A DNA stretch of 64,000 bases from Lytechinus variegatus. Lineage: Eukaryota > Echinodermata > Echinoidea > Temnopleuroida > Toxopneustidae. Below, piece after piece: positions 11,561-24,100 of the stretch; the first letter of the stretch is position 1, and each line of letters opens with the position of its first letter. The notes beneath the pieces were generated by a model, which worked only from the letters and a program-made list of their open reading frames with translations, did no database searches and was not told the DNA's origin. Position numbers and translations under genes: made by a program. The stretch spans positions 45,542,922 to 45,606,921 of the forward strand of contig NC_054743.1 of NCBI RefSeq assembly GCF_018143015.1, read 5' to 3'.

Positions 11561-12367
11561 TTAAAAGTGACAATATTTGGTTAACATATTATCAAGCGCC
11601 TTCTCATTCCAATTTTACCTTAAACGTAAGTATTTTATTTTCAAACGAAATTGATGAAAAAGGTGAAGTTAGGCGTTCATTTTGATGACAAATAGTCTCT
11701 ATCGACATCTAGCTTCAGATTTTCATATGCCTGGTGCAAATAGATAACGGCATTATGCAAACTTTTATTTGTCACATATTTAGGGAGTTTGTAGCGAAAA
11801 TTTGATTTTCCACCAGTTCCTTGACAAGAGTTCATTCTAAGTTTGCGTGTCATGTCTATAATATGCCTTGATCAGTTAGAAACATATCGTAACTCTATGA
11901 AGTTATATATAGTTCCAGTCACATGTCACGGGTCGGCAGTGTCTTATCTCACAACTTCCACAAATATGTCTTTTTAACCATTTTCATACAGAGAACTAAA
12001 AATCCAACCGTTTCCAAGGACAAAGATAGAGACGAACACCAATTTTTCAATTATCACATAAGAAATCCTGGATTTTCCACAAAATATGAAGATATGAAGA
12101 GGGTGACCCAGCGGCTTCGCTGCTCTTGGCGACATACAGGGCATCAATTCGTACACAAGTGATAAATCGCATACAGTCTCATTTAAATGATGGAAAATAG
12201 CAATTTGTTAAGTTTGAGCAGCTAGTATAGGTGGATGAAAATTGATTGCATAGCGGCAAAGTTACGTTTTTCTACCAAAGTAAATTTTACCTCTTCCATA
12301 ATCGTTTACATTTGCCATTGTCATTTTTTACTCTGTCATTTTGACCTCTGCTATTTTAAAATCTTTT
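11561..12367. other. No gene seen
   Basis: AT-rich sequence with short ORFs only; nothing recognised. Confidence 0.5.
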
Positions 12368-13627
12368 GTGCAAAATCTGACACCACAAATTGTCACCCTT
12401 GCACAATTTGTCGCCTAATTAAGGTGACAATTTGTAGAGGAGAGGACATGGAAAATTGTCGCCCTGTTTCACATAACACTTTACTTACTTACTTACTCCA
12501 TGAACACAAACACACCAAAAAAAAATGGCCAAGTAGAGTATATGTTTGGGTGTGTGTGTATGTGTGTTGATGTGTGAAGACTTTGAGTGAGACTGATGGT
12601 GGTATCTCATGTTTGAGACGGATTTTGGACTACTCATAGCAGTTTTGAGACGATTTTAAAAAATGTCGAAGAGACGTCTTCTGGGGCCCCCACGACGTTT
12701 CATTGGTCTCGAGAATCTCAAAACCGTCTCAAAATATTCTGAAATCTGTCTCAGAGACGTCTCCAATCCCTTTTTTCCCAACACGTATAAGATACTTTTC
12801 GTTTCCGTCGCAGAGACGTTTCCAATATATTTTTTTTCGTCGCAAAAACGTCTTGGAGACGGATTGGGGACTACTTTTAAACGGTTTTGAAACATGTCGC
12901 GGAGACGTCTCCTTAATGCACATGACGATTCATGAGTCTCGAAAATCTCAAAAACGTATCAAAGTTGTCCTTAATCCGTCTCAGAGACGTCTCCAATCCT
13001 TTTTTTCATCGGGGATACGATATTTTTTCCGTCGCAAAGACGTACTTTGGATTTAGGAGACGTCTCGGTAGTAATGCGTAATGTTTACAAAGGCTCTGCA
13101 ACCATATTTCTTAAAGAATGGCAAACATATTCTGGAATATGGAGAACCTGGAGAAGTTAAAGAAAATGGTTGTAGTGCAATATAAGACAACATATAGAAA
13201 TTTGACTTCTCTAAAGAACACATATGCCCCCGCTTAACGCGATCATAAATTAATTCAATATGACTGAACTTTATATCGTGCAGAAAAGAATATGCATATA
13301 TATATAATGAACAAATTTAGACCCTTAAACCAACTCGCATATATAATGAGCTGTAACCTTTGACCTAATAATACACAAAAATACACACACACGCACACCA
13401 TCACACGCACACACACATACCAGCACCCAAATACACTACACACCAGACTGGTGTTTGAAGACAGTTTGTGTAATGGGCGACAATATGTGGTTCTAGGTTT
13501 CTTTTTGCCGACACAGATTGGCATGCACAACATGCTTAAAAATTTTGTGCGTCCAGCACAAAACAATATATAGTCGTGTGGCGACAATTTGTGCAGGGGT
13601 GACAATTTGTGGTGTCAGTTTTTGCAC
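12368..13627. mobile_element. 1.26-kb element with 48-base inverted repeats
   Basis: The left arm at 12368-12415 (GTGCAAAATCTGACACCACA onward, ending TGTCGCC) is matched in reverse complement by 13580-13627. The outer part of each arm repeats the motif GACAATTTGTG. The interior holds repeated GAGACGTCTCC-type sequence (12600-13070), a GT tract and an AC tract. No transposase ORF. Target duplication not identified. Confidence 0.65.
12600..13070. repeat. Array of GAGACGTCTC palindromes
   Basis: At least two diverged units of roughly 250 bases contain CGTCTCAGAGACGTCTCCAA and related AGACGTCT palindromes followed by T-rich sequence. The Arg/Phe-rich frames across it are repeat by-products. Confidence 0.7.
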
Positions 13628-14335
13628 AAATTGTCCCGGTATGACAATGTGTGGTGCAACACATTTTCATCTAAACACCGAATCGTTTACACGATTGTCT
13701 TTTTATTCACTTCTTAAAGTCGAGTAAAAATATTTTTGTTATTGACATGCAATGTGTTTCAAATTTATCGAGCCATAGTGGAAATTCCACTAGTATAGCA
13801 TTTACACATACAATGCTATGCCAATCCGTTTAATTATTAACATGTAACTGTCTTATCCCTCATTTTTTATGATATTGAAAGGTTATTAACGACAATATTT
13901 TTATATAAATATGAACTTTGGTATTTGTACGAACTGCTGCTTCTCACAACAACCCCTGATATGGTATCTCGTATGGTATCTCACAACCATGGTTAATGAA
14001 GTCAAAGATTGTCTTTCGCCCTCTAACGCCCAATGATGAGGATAGTGCTAAAATGAAAATAATTAGACCTACATTCAAAGATTGTTTGATTTAAATGCAA
14101 AACAAAATATGTATTTAATTAATCAATAATTAAAGTGGTTTCTATTCGTAAAATTTAAAAGCATTACAACAGAATAAAGGGTTTTTATATTCAAATTTGC
14201 CCATTATTCTTTTATTTTGATCGAACCAAATGTGAATATAAGACTGAGTCAAAAATAAATTTGCAGGTCTTCTAATTTTAAGTTAATTTTTCAAGTGGAG
14301 ATCTAGCTGGTGTGAAGCTTACACGTGTTTTTTAG
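13628..14335. other. No gene seen
   Basis: AT-rich sequence without supported exons or clear repeats. Confidence 0.5.
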
Positions 14336-14339
14336 GAAA

Positions 14340-14580
14340 AAATGCATAAAATTTCCCCAAAAATTAGCTCGCACTTCGTGCTCGTATCATATAAATGAGG
14401 ATTATGATATTATGTATTAATTTATAAGAATAAAGCCAAGAAGTGAATAATGAGGACTATCCCTTCAAAGAAACAAACAAAATTATCTTCGAGCTGCCGA
14501 TCGGGGAAAATATGGCTGAAACAAATTTCCGCCCCCCCCCCCCCTATTGGCCAAGGCTGGAACCGCCACTGTGCCCCCCC
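14340..14580. repeat. hAT-like family fragment (right end)
   Basis: Contains GCTCGCACTTCGTGCTCG, then CCCCCCTATTGGCCAAGG and GGAACCGCCACTG. This resembles the distal part of the 40378-41715 element. Confidence 0.5.
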
Positions 14581-14807
14581 CCACCTTTTGGTATTTATGT
14601 ATTCATGGATTTTTTTTTCAAGAACACATTAAAAAGTGGTCTTTTTTTTTATGTGATTATAAGATAATATAAGTTAGCCTGGCCGGGAGGGAGTGGGCGC
14701 CATTTTTCGAAAAGTACACATGGGCGCCAAACATCAGATAAAATTTGCTGTCCCTCCCTCCCCTTGAAATCTTGGATCCTGGGTTCTATAAGAATAACCC
14801 AATTAGG

Positions 14808-15648
14808 GCAATCAGCCCCTGACAACTACTTCAAGGAAAATATTATCGCCATATTTTTTACCACCGGGGACTGTTACCCCCCCCCCCATCCGGAAATTTA
14901 CTCTCCAGACAATTACCCCAGATAATTATGAAAATAATAATTGTGAAAATGCCTTAACGTGACGACATGGCGTGGTACTTTATCTTACCATGTCTTACTT
15001 AATCATTGGCGGCCGAAGGCAAAACATTTAGGGGGATCCACCTGAAATTTTTGGATGGACACAAGTAAAAAATTGACAAGCAAATCAACCAAAATTTTAG
15101 GAGGGACCACCAAAATATTTTGACAAGGAAAAAAAAGAAGTTTATCAACCAAAATTAGGGGGGGGGGGGAATATTCTAGGGTGGTCTACCTCAATTTAGG
15201 GGGGGGGGACGTACAAAAGAAATTGACGACCAAAAAAGGTTCTCAACTTAAAATTTAGGGGAGACCGTCCTCCCACCTCAAATTCAGGGGAAAAGCCCCC
15301 CCCCCCCCCCGCTTCCGCCGCCTATTAAAGTAATTCATAAGCTTATATTATTTCGACATAGCTATATATTCTATCTTGTAACATATTTAAGTCGACTTGG
15401 CAAGATACAATATCTCGCCATGTTGACATATAACTTTTTACAAGTGGACTGACTTGGCAGGATAACGTATCTCGCCATGCGGACATGATAAGCTAATTTA
15501 GTCGACATGGCAAGATAAAGTATCTCGCCATGTCGTCAAGTCGATGGCATTTTAGAGGCTCCGTATGGCGTCTAGAGGGTGTAACAGTCCCCGATGATAA
15601 AAATATGGAGATAATATTTTCCTTGAAGTAGATGTCAGGGGGCGATTG
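14808..15648. mobile_element. 0.84-kb foldback element
   Basis: Arms of about 70 bases at 14808-14876 and 15580-15648 are inverted copies; both carry CTTCAAGGAAAATATTATC and GGGGACTGTTAC. Inside are G/C-run units with ACCAAAATTTTAGG (15000-15300) and a series of palindromes built on GACATGGCAAGATA and TATCTCGCCATGTC (15370-15545). No ORF of note. Partial related sequence (CTCGACAAGATGACA, TATATCGCCATG, GACATGGCAAGG) occurs at 27.7-28.0 kb. Confidence 0.7.
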
Positions 15649-15749
15649 GTTCTGTGGGTCATCGTTACCAATGGACTCGTATCAATGACCTTTTGACCTC
15701 TTGATGACATGGATTTCACTATGTTGACCTGATCATAATTTTACACACA

Positions 15750-15878
15750 CCGCGGACTATCGGACCCGCGGTCTATCGGGCCCGCGGTCTATCGGACCCG
15801 CGGTCTATCGGACCCGCGGTCTAACGGACCCGCGGTCTATCGGACCCACGGTCTAACGGACCCGCGGTCTATCGGGCT
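15750..15878. repeat. 16-bp tandem array, CCGCGGTCTATCGGAC
   Basis: Eight consecutive copies of a 16-base unit, GC-rich against an AT-rich background. Variation is limited to a few positions (TCTATC or TCTAAC, GGAC or GGGC, one CCACGG). Every unit but one contains the palindrome CCGCGG. Confidence 0.93.
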
Positions 15879-17569
15879 GTAACCAAGTAGATAATCTCTT
15901 ATTTCTAGAAATATTGGTATCATAAAAAAAATGCCAGAGTGGAATGGGAATTGCATTATTACTCATTTTATATTCCTAAGTTTGACGGGTTAAGATAAAA
16001 TTAAGATAAAATACGGGGAAAACGTGATATTTATTACTTTTTCGGTAGTGAAAGATGGTGAAATAAGATTAGTGTTGAAAATCTAGGATTAATTTTCTAG
16101 AATAAAGGGTCTTTTTTTTTAGTTTTTCACATGTCTTGAGGTTGTTTAAGTGTATGTTATTAATGTTTGAAAAAAGGAGGTTTAGTTTTATAGTGTGAAA
16201 GAGGTCTTGTCTGTAAAATCATTAATAAAAGAGCTAATTGAAATACATACCATATTTTACTTTTGTACTCAGGATTTAAGAACAGGTAAAAAAAGGGAGC
16301 ACTGGGGCAAACTTGGCAAGGAAGCTATAGAGAAGAAGGACATGCCAGGGCGTGAGTTCTCAGTAGATCATTAATATCTTTATCGTATCTCTAGATTTTT
16401 CTATTTTGAATCAGTAATGGCACTCAAGTTTAAAGGTGGAATGACTTGTTTTCTGACATAATATTTTCGAAAGGATTCTTTACTTGTAATTTAGCACCAC
16501 CGGTGAGTTAAATTTGATTTTTTTTCAAAGTAACAGAGAGAACGTTTATGCAAACGAAACAACTAAAACATGGATAGGCCTACTTTATTACAATGAAAAA
16601 TGGCTGACTCTTCATAACCAAATTTCTATAATATGTGGTTAAATACTTTGTGTCATTATTTTAGAAAAATAGTATATCTTTTTTTACTTCCAAAATCCAT
16701 AGACTTTGTAACTTTTTACTTCATTCCATTCAACAATTGCATTCCTTGTAATCCTGTGTAACTACATTCTTGAAAATTTTTACTTGACATCTCAACTGTA
16801 TAAATACCAATGACTCTGTTAATAATTTTCAGGCTGAGGATGAGGTGCGACACCTCGAAACATGTTCCGTTTATTAAAATGTTATGTTCTATTCTTTATT
16901 TTTGTCTTTTTTTTATTTCAAGAGACTCGCTGTTGGAACCAAGTCCGAATACCGTACTTGAAATCATCCATTGAATCATCCCCCCTTCTAATTCACAATG
17001 ATTCATAACATGTTTCTCATATAGGTGGAACTATTGATTCTCCCGCATAAAAAAGTAAAATCACTTGAAAAATCCAAAAGCAGAAAGATGTAGTTTTCGT
17101 TATTGTGAACCCAGCTCGGTGTTGGAGCTCGGTTCAGCAGATTTTTTACGCTCTCCACACCAACATTGTACACTTCGAATCCGGTATTTGGACATGATTA
17201 ATTAAATATTTTAGTATATATATATAATGGCACTATTAAATTAATCATAGTTTCCCTTATAAAAAAAATGCTTTTAATTATTAGAGCAATTGTCATTATT
17301 TGGAGTTCATATACCCCGACATAATTATGAAACAGCTTTTCATTTACGCCGTCTCAAAATCAAAACTTTAAGAAATAATATAACACTATTATCTTTTAAC
17401 CAAATTATAATCAGGGCAAATTTCCTTATGAGAATATGCACTGTAATCTGGGGATCTTAAAACATTACTTAGAACCTTCAAACATAAATCAGAATGATAT
17501 CTTATACCGGTTTCACTTATTGCTTTTTTATAAGCTTCAAATTAGTTTATGAACATATATATAAATAAA
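15879..17569. other. No gene seen; one hairpin of note
   Basis: AT-rich, no convincing exon. At 16834-16861 a perfect 6-bp hairpin (GAGGTG-CGA-CACCTC) lies between CTGAGGAT and GAAAC; see findings. Confidence 0.5.
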
Positions 17570-17571
17570 GC

Positions 17572-17960
17572 AATAATAATAATTAAGACTTATATCGCGC
17601 CAAATCCACTCTGTAGAGTGCTCAATGCGCTTTTTAGGAAATTGTAAAAGAAATTAAGAAGAATTGAACTGAAATGTTTTGCGGTAAAATCTTTGAAAGT
17701 TTCAGAAGTCAAGCACTGTTTGATGTTATGAGGGAGGCTGTTCCATAGCTTCGAGGATGAGTAAACAAATGATCTTTCACCCCAGGTTTTGGAAACCTTG
17801 GGAGTAACATGAGAATTGGAAAGGGAGGAACGTAAGGATCTTCAAGGGGTATAACTTTAGATCAGTGAAATAAGGTACTGGGGAGATGAGCCATGAACAT
17901 AATGGAAAGTTAACAACAAAATCTTGAACATAATACGCTGTTTTACAGGGAGCCAATGTA
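17572..17960. repeat. Dispersed repeat with GCGC-box start
   Basis: Begins with ACTTATATCGCGCCAAATCC and AGTGCTCAATGCGC, then a stretch with GAGGGAGGCTGTTCCATAGC. This combination resembles dispersed repeats common in marine invertebrate genomes. I recognise the style, not a named family. Confidence 0.45.
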
Positions 17961-18201
17961 AGGATCTTAAACCTTTTTATGCGTGGTCAATTTAAACTTT
18001 TTAGCATTTAGGTTTTTTCATATCAGAATTTAAAGTTAGTATAACTCGTTTTAATGAGTTTTAAAATTTCCCTTTAAACAGTGGGATTATAGCCAGGGGA
18101 TCGTTTTCTCATTCTGTTTTCAAATATATATCATTCAGAACCTTATAAATGATCAGAATGAGTATCATGCTGGTTTCACACACTCTTCATTCTTACATGT
18201 A

Positions 18202-18444
18202 TACACTGTAAAAACTGTGGTGGTAAAACTGACACCAATTGGTGTTAATAGAGGACCACACCCTGAGGTGTTAATATAACACCCTAGAGATTGAACATAA
18301 CACCAAATAGTGTAAATGTCACAACCATATGTGTTGTAATAACACCTATAGGTGTAAAACTAACACCACCAATTTAACACCGGTGTAAAATAACTGGTGT
18401 GGTCCTCTATGTACACCGGTTAACGCCACAGTTTTTGTTGTGTA
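18202..18444. mobile_element. 243-bp MITE-like element
   Basis: The ends are inverted: TACACTGTAAAAACTGTGGT at the left and CGCCACAGTTTTTGTTGTGTA at the right. Internally GGACCACAC pairs with GTGTGGTCC, and GGTGTTA/TAACACC motifs repeat in both orientations, so the whole element can fold on itself. No coding capacity. Confidence 0.75.
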
Positions 18445-19552
18445 TGCTTAAAATAATATTGTGATCATAACCTGCTTATACTATATAAGTAACATATCGC
18501 CCATTCAATTTTGATTCTTCATTTAAGAAAAATCTTATATTGATCGTGTTTTTACCAATTTTATCTGATTATCGTGTTGCATGCATTTGTATGAAATAAA
18601 ATGATAATAACCAATTTATATACCACAAATTAGCAAATTGCCTCTAAGCGGTTAAGAGAAAGGAAATATGAAGTATAAAGGAAATAGATATAGAAATACT
18701 TTGCACAACAAAATGTATCAAAATTAATATTACAATTTATAGAGTGCAATGGCTCTTTTTTGTGGAAGAATCTTTTTGAAAACATACACAATTCATATTC
18801 TCATTAACCTTTAAAAAAAATAATAATCATTAACTCCCTATTCCTTACATCACTTGGCGGAAGGGTCCACCTCCATTGTGGCATAATATTTCAAAATGAT
18901 GTATATTCCCCGAATATTATAATTAAAAAAAATGGCAATCTCTTGACAATTTAGAACATTGAGGAATCTTACCTGATTGTGACGATGACTTACAGCATAA
19001 ATAAGAATATAAATATAACAACAATGACAAATATCTGTCTAAAACCCCTTACATGGGAAATAGTAAAATAATGTTTGGTGAAAAGTAAGGGTCTACACTG
19101 GAGTTTCTGATTCCTGTGGTTAATGATTATATGTACAGAGAGTTCCAAGGGGGAGTAGTCGACGAAAAAAACACGCCAAGAATGCCTCCAACTTATTTGC
19201 CTAAAAGTTTCACGAGCGAGCTATAGAGGAAAATGGACCGTTTCCAAACACGCCAAGACCATTATGGATGAGATACGTTATAGGCGTGTACAGAGAATAA
19301 GTAAACATATTAGTCCCGACTCAGCACTTTTAAAGTGCATTCATTTTTTTCTGTTTATTTAACTTCTGCGATTGCAACGATTGCATCATTTGTCAAATTT
19401 GAGATCATTTTTATTTGTCCTATATCACTCACAGAAATAGCAAATAAATACTTCAAGTTACAGGTAGGGTCCTATATCTACTTCGCTTGGTTTTGGCTTT
19501 AACTTTTCCTCTCTTGTTATGGTTGCGTTAATCAAAACCTAGTCTGGACTGG
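18445..19552. other. No gene seen
   Basis: AT-rich unique-looking sequence, no supported feature. Confidence 0.5.
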
Positions 19553-19560
19553 TCTACAAC

Positions 19561-19959
19561 CCCGGGGAGGGGCAGTCCAAATATATAACTGTACACATTA
19601 CTGACCAAAAAACGCGTTTAAAGGGGTGTTTTTCCGTTATGGACGCGGGTATAAAAAAACACTAATTTTCAAGAAAAAGGGTAGTTTTGAAAGTTTAGTC
19701 ATTGGTCAAACGTATTTAGGGCATATTTTTAAAAGTTTTTTTTCTTCAGTTTAGCCAAACATGTTTCAGGTATATTTTTTTCCCCGGGGTCATATTTTGG
19801 CGACAAGTTGTTTAGGGGCCAAAATGTGTAAATAAAGCCCGCGAAAAACTAGTTTAGAGAGTTATTTTGATCCAAGGAAAAAAACTCGTTTAGGGATCGT
19901 TTAGAAATAATCTGATCACGCATGCGCACATCAATTTATTTGAGTGCCCCCCCCCCGGG
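19561..19959. mobile_element. 399-bp hAT-type MITE with 8-bp target duplication
   Basis: The ends are CCCGGGGAGGGGCAGTCCAA at the left and TGAGTGCCCCCCCCCCGGG at the right. The element is flanked by TCTACAAC on both sides (19553-19560 and 19960-19967). An 8-bp duplication is the hAT hallmark. The interior is non-coding. The element at 31553-32105 belongs to the same style. Confidence 0.75.
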
Positions 19960-20899
19960 TCTACAACCCTCTCGTGTAATTGGTCACAAGACAGAAGGTT
20001 TAAACGTCATAAAAGCAATCACGGGGTTGTGTGTTTACGGAGTAGGGCGAAGTTTATGTTTGGTGTCTTTTATGGATCTTATATTGCTTTATGATCCATC
20101 AAACCATGTGCACATGACTCTGCAAACACACACGAAATTATTCCATAAGTTGAGGAGCACAGTTTTTAGTGGAGTAACGTCGTATGGAATCTTTTAAACG
20201 GGAACACCTCTAACAATAATTTTGAAACCACGCTTTGACTTTACGTGTTAAAATTGCATGTAGCACCTCTCCCTTTTTTTCTCGCTTCCCTATCTTCCAC
20301 CCGGAAATCGTCACTGATTTTTACCCCTCCCCCAAAGAAAAAAAAATAACAAAATAATAATGAAAAATAAAAAAGTAATAATCATTTCAGATTCATAAAA
20401 TGCCAGACACCCTTTATTTTTTGTCGGGTTTCAAATGAACTTGCTCAACCAAAAAAGTGTGAAACGAGTGTGTGAGCGTATGGTGATTACATGTAAATGA
20501 AAGATGTTGAAAAAACATCAATGAACAAACACTTGAGACGAAATTTGCCACCATTTTTCGTTTTACAACCGCTCACGATGATACTGGAGAGTTGATAGTC
20601 GATTCGTTTGTGCATGCGGGTATTGGCATGTGTGTGCGGGTATCAGTGGGTGTGTCGTTGTGTGCGTACTTCTTTAGACTGTTCCATTACATTAACATTT
20701 GTTCCGGCGACAATTGCTCAGCTCTAAATTCCACACTAACCAAATGGCCAGATTCAACCCTTGGATAGCCCGCCTTAACCCCAACACAAAACCATATCGC
20801 AATCTTAACCCCACATCTTAAACGAAACGAAGCCCGGAGCAATTGTCACAGGAGCAAATGTCGTGTCATCCTTAAGACTCACCCATCCACACAAACTGA

Positions 20900-21100
20900 C
20901 AGAGTAAAAAAGAAAAAAAAATAGCTTGTTGTTTAAGCCAGTCACTCTAGCAACACATTGCTTAAACTTTATGAAATTGATTTAACTTTTTAACAACTTG
21001 TTTAAAACTTATAAACAACTTGTTCAAAACTTGAAACAATAGTTGTTATAGTGACTGGCTAAACAACTCGCTTACAATTTTAAACAGCGTTTTTACAGTG
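20900..21100. mobile_element. 200-bp MITE-like foldback
   Basis: The ends resemble CACTGTAAAAA: CAGAGTAAAAAA at the left, TTTTTACAGTG at the right. Inside, AGCCAGTCACTCTAGCAA and TTGTTATAGTGACTGGCT are imperfect inverted copies, and TTTAAAC/AACAACTTG motifs recur. Confidence 0.6.
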
Positions 21101-24100
21101 GATGAACTTTATGTTTTGTCCAGAATTCCGTTATTAGGTTATTTTATTACTGCCACCTGGTATTTGACCAGACAGTGCACTTTTGAAAAAAAATTTCCCC
21201 ATAATGAATAGGGGTTACTCACCCTTGTATGATCCGAGATTGTACACAGTGATAATTCGAGAGGGAATAAGACGTTATTCCAAATTGACATTAGGGCCTA
21301 TTTTATGGCCTTTATTTTTACTAATTTCTGCGAAAGTTTCATGAAATTCAGATTTACATGGAGCAACAAGTGTACAATACACCTAAAGATAAAAAGTATT
21401 TTAATACGGCACAGAGTTGGGCCAAAGGTTTAAGCCTTCGTCTCATTTGCACAAAATATTGTGTTCACACTGAAGCATAGCCATCATGGTCACTAGAATT
21501 TCCATGATACTCAATTCAAATGAAATAGGCAAGGTCTGTGTCAGATATTCAAAGTAAGCAATTGAATTTTACCCCCAAAAAGAGATTTTCCAGGTTCCCC
21601 GTGGCTTGGGATACGTAGAGTAAATGCCATCATTGACACATTTTTGCTCTATAGTCATAACGGGGAAAAATATTGTTCAAACTAAAACGATACTTACATG
21701 TACCTCCAACATTTTACATTGGCACTTCTGTTCTCATCAATAATTGTTCATTGAACCTTGAAATGATGAATTTAGTTGAAGATCATCTTTTTCAAAGTAA
21801 ATATCATGTTTCATAATTTAAACGTGTAACAGGCATCTTTTTTTGGAGAAATTAAGACATTTTTCGGTCACTTGTGTGACATTTTTTGTCACCCGTGTGC
21901 TTAACAATGCTTTCAAAAGAAAACAAGCATGCTAATGAAGGAATTTATTAATGGCTTGACTCTTCAGCACTCACTAGCTTATCAAGGCCTTGTTGATTAA
22001 TTTTTATAATCACAAAAAAAAATGAATCACAAATCAAAACGCATAGCGTTTCATCTGGAGGGGTCCTTAATATCAAATTTTCACCAAGGCTATGATTTTG
22101 AAAACATAGCATAAGATTTTGGTTTATGAAACTTTGACATCAGAGTTATCAAGTCTAAATTAACCAAAGTTTCTGGCCATAATAGATTATCAAGGTCAAC
22201 TTTGACCTTGTGATTTCAATATATATTCAAAACATAACAAAGATTAAGATTTTTAAATTTCCAAGATAATTTGAGAAATTAATTCCCTATTTCATGTATA
22301 ATGATTATAAAGTTTAGACAAATTGATTAATGTAATTTCTGGTCACTATGTCAGGGTGAGAGGCTATCAGAGTGTCAATACAGTAGAATGAGCTGACAAA
22401 GGTTATTCAAAAGCTAAATTTACACTCTGATTTGCTACTGGTAGCAATCAAAACAAAACAAAATCCTAGGATATAACAAAATATACACAGTATTATGTGA
22501 AAAGTAAATGATACTAATTGCCAAACAATTTTTGATGAAAATGCATAATTATACAGATTAATGAGCTTCATGACGATCAGAAAAAATACTCTTAAAAAGC
22601 ACAACCGTTTATGGTGTGGTCCCACCCACATGTTCTGTATTGTGTTAGCTCTACTGTAGGAAGAACATTGGTAATGAAATGAATATAATTTCAAGCAAGC
22701 CTATATTATTTGCTTAAACTTTGCCATTTGATAAACCCTTCAGGATTGATTGATTCCAACAATTGAGATTTCAATATCACAACTCAAACTTAGCGTTGAG
22801 ACTTGAAAGTAAGAAATTTCAAGTATTTTGGGATTATAAAAAAACCCTTCATTATTCTGTCCCTTTCAAGGCTGATAAGAAGGAATTTGAAGCCAGTTAA
22901 CAGAGCATCTTATACGTTGGCCCTTTGCTGCCTTGGCTTATATTTGTAAAGAGTATTGTTAAATGTATGATATTGCTAAGTTCCAAAGTTAACACTGCTG
23001 CAACATTGAACTGTGTGATGCAGGCAAGATTGCCTACTCAAAATTTTGTGTAACATAAATATTTTATACCCCTCATGTCCCTGAAAATAAAGACACAGAA
23101 TAAAGGGAGTAAGCTAGCCTTTGAGAATGCAGATATATGTAAATATGCCTATCTAAACATCATGAAGTGGAAATAAGGAAATTTACATCCAATCTAGATC
23201 CTGTATGAATTGAATTTATTACAACGCCACTGGCATTCGCCAATATTTAGACAAAACAAGAAGTACGAAATAATACAAGACAAATGTATACAATTCAAAG
23301 AATATATGTCTGTATACTTTGAGTAGCTGATGCTGATTACTGATGGCCGCAAGTGAACGAGAAGACGGGGGAAGTAAGATAAATTTTGCATCATGAAAAA
23401 GAGAATGGAGATGACGATTTATGATTGGAGGTCCAGCTTCTTTCTCATGCAATATTGCACTTTCAACGATTGTTAATACTTGGCATATAACTGGCAAGCA
23501 TGTCAAGATTGACTGACTAGCCCCAGTAGGGTTATGTTGCCTTATTGATGAACATTACAGTGTAAATGTTAATGTTTGTTTTGCCCCGGAGCATTTTTTT
23601 CAGATGTTGACTTTTAACAAGTTGAATGTCAATGATAGTCTCGCCTGCATTTTGGATTCTATTTAGCACCAGTGCCGACTTTGAAAACAACTTTTGGATA
23701 ATTATTCATAACAAACACCATTGATTCGATAATAAACTGTAAGTTCATTGAGCCTATAAATGAACTTAAAACTTTTGCAAGTTGATCACTTGATACTTGA
23801 TTACCTTATATATGTCCATGTTTCATGAGCTAGATCCATCAACTGACAAAATTATGATGGCAATTCAACAATTTCACCCAACATTTCCAGGAGATTGAAA
23901 GGAGTTGAAAGGAGCGGCAGTAGAACGAAGAGAGTAAGTAGATCTTTGTTGCTGAAATAATGAATAAATATAAGAAGGTAGTGTGGTTGACAGCGACTTA
24001 TAGGTTTGAACACGTATTCGATAAGTTTATTTAAATGCCACACACGTGACTAGACATCATGATATAAAACAATAGATTATAAAACAAAATACAGCAATTA

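Noticed and set aside
12656-13056. Several overlapping ORFs with Arg/Phe-rich products
   Set aside because: Produced by the GAGACGTCTC repeat units in all frames.
15750-15878. CRISPR-like array
   Set aside because: Units are contiguous with no spacers; a simple tandem repeat in a eukaryotic genome.
23194-23506. Minus-strand ORFs of 66 and 95 codons
   Set aside because: Somewhat protein-like but no domain, and no donor or acceptor pair that fits.
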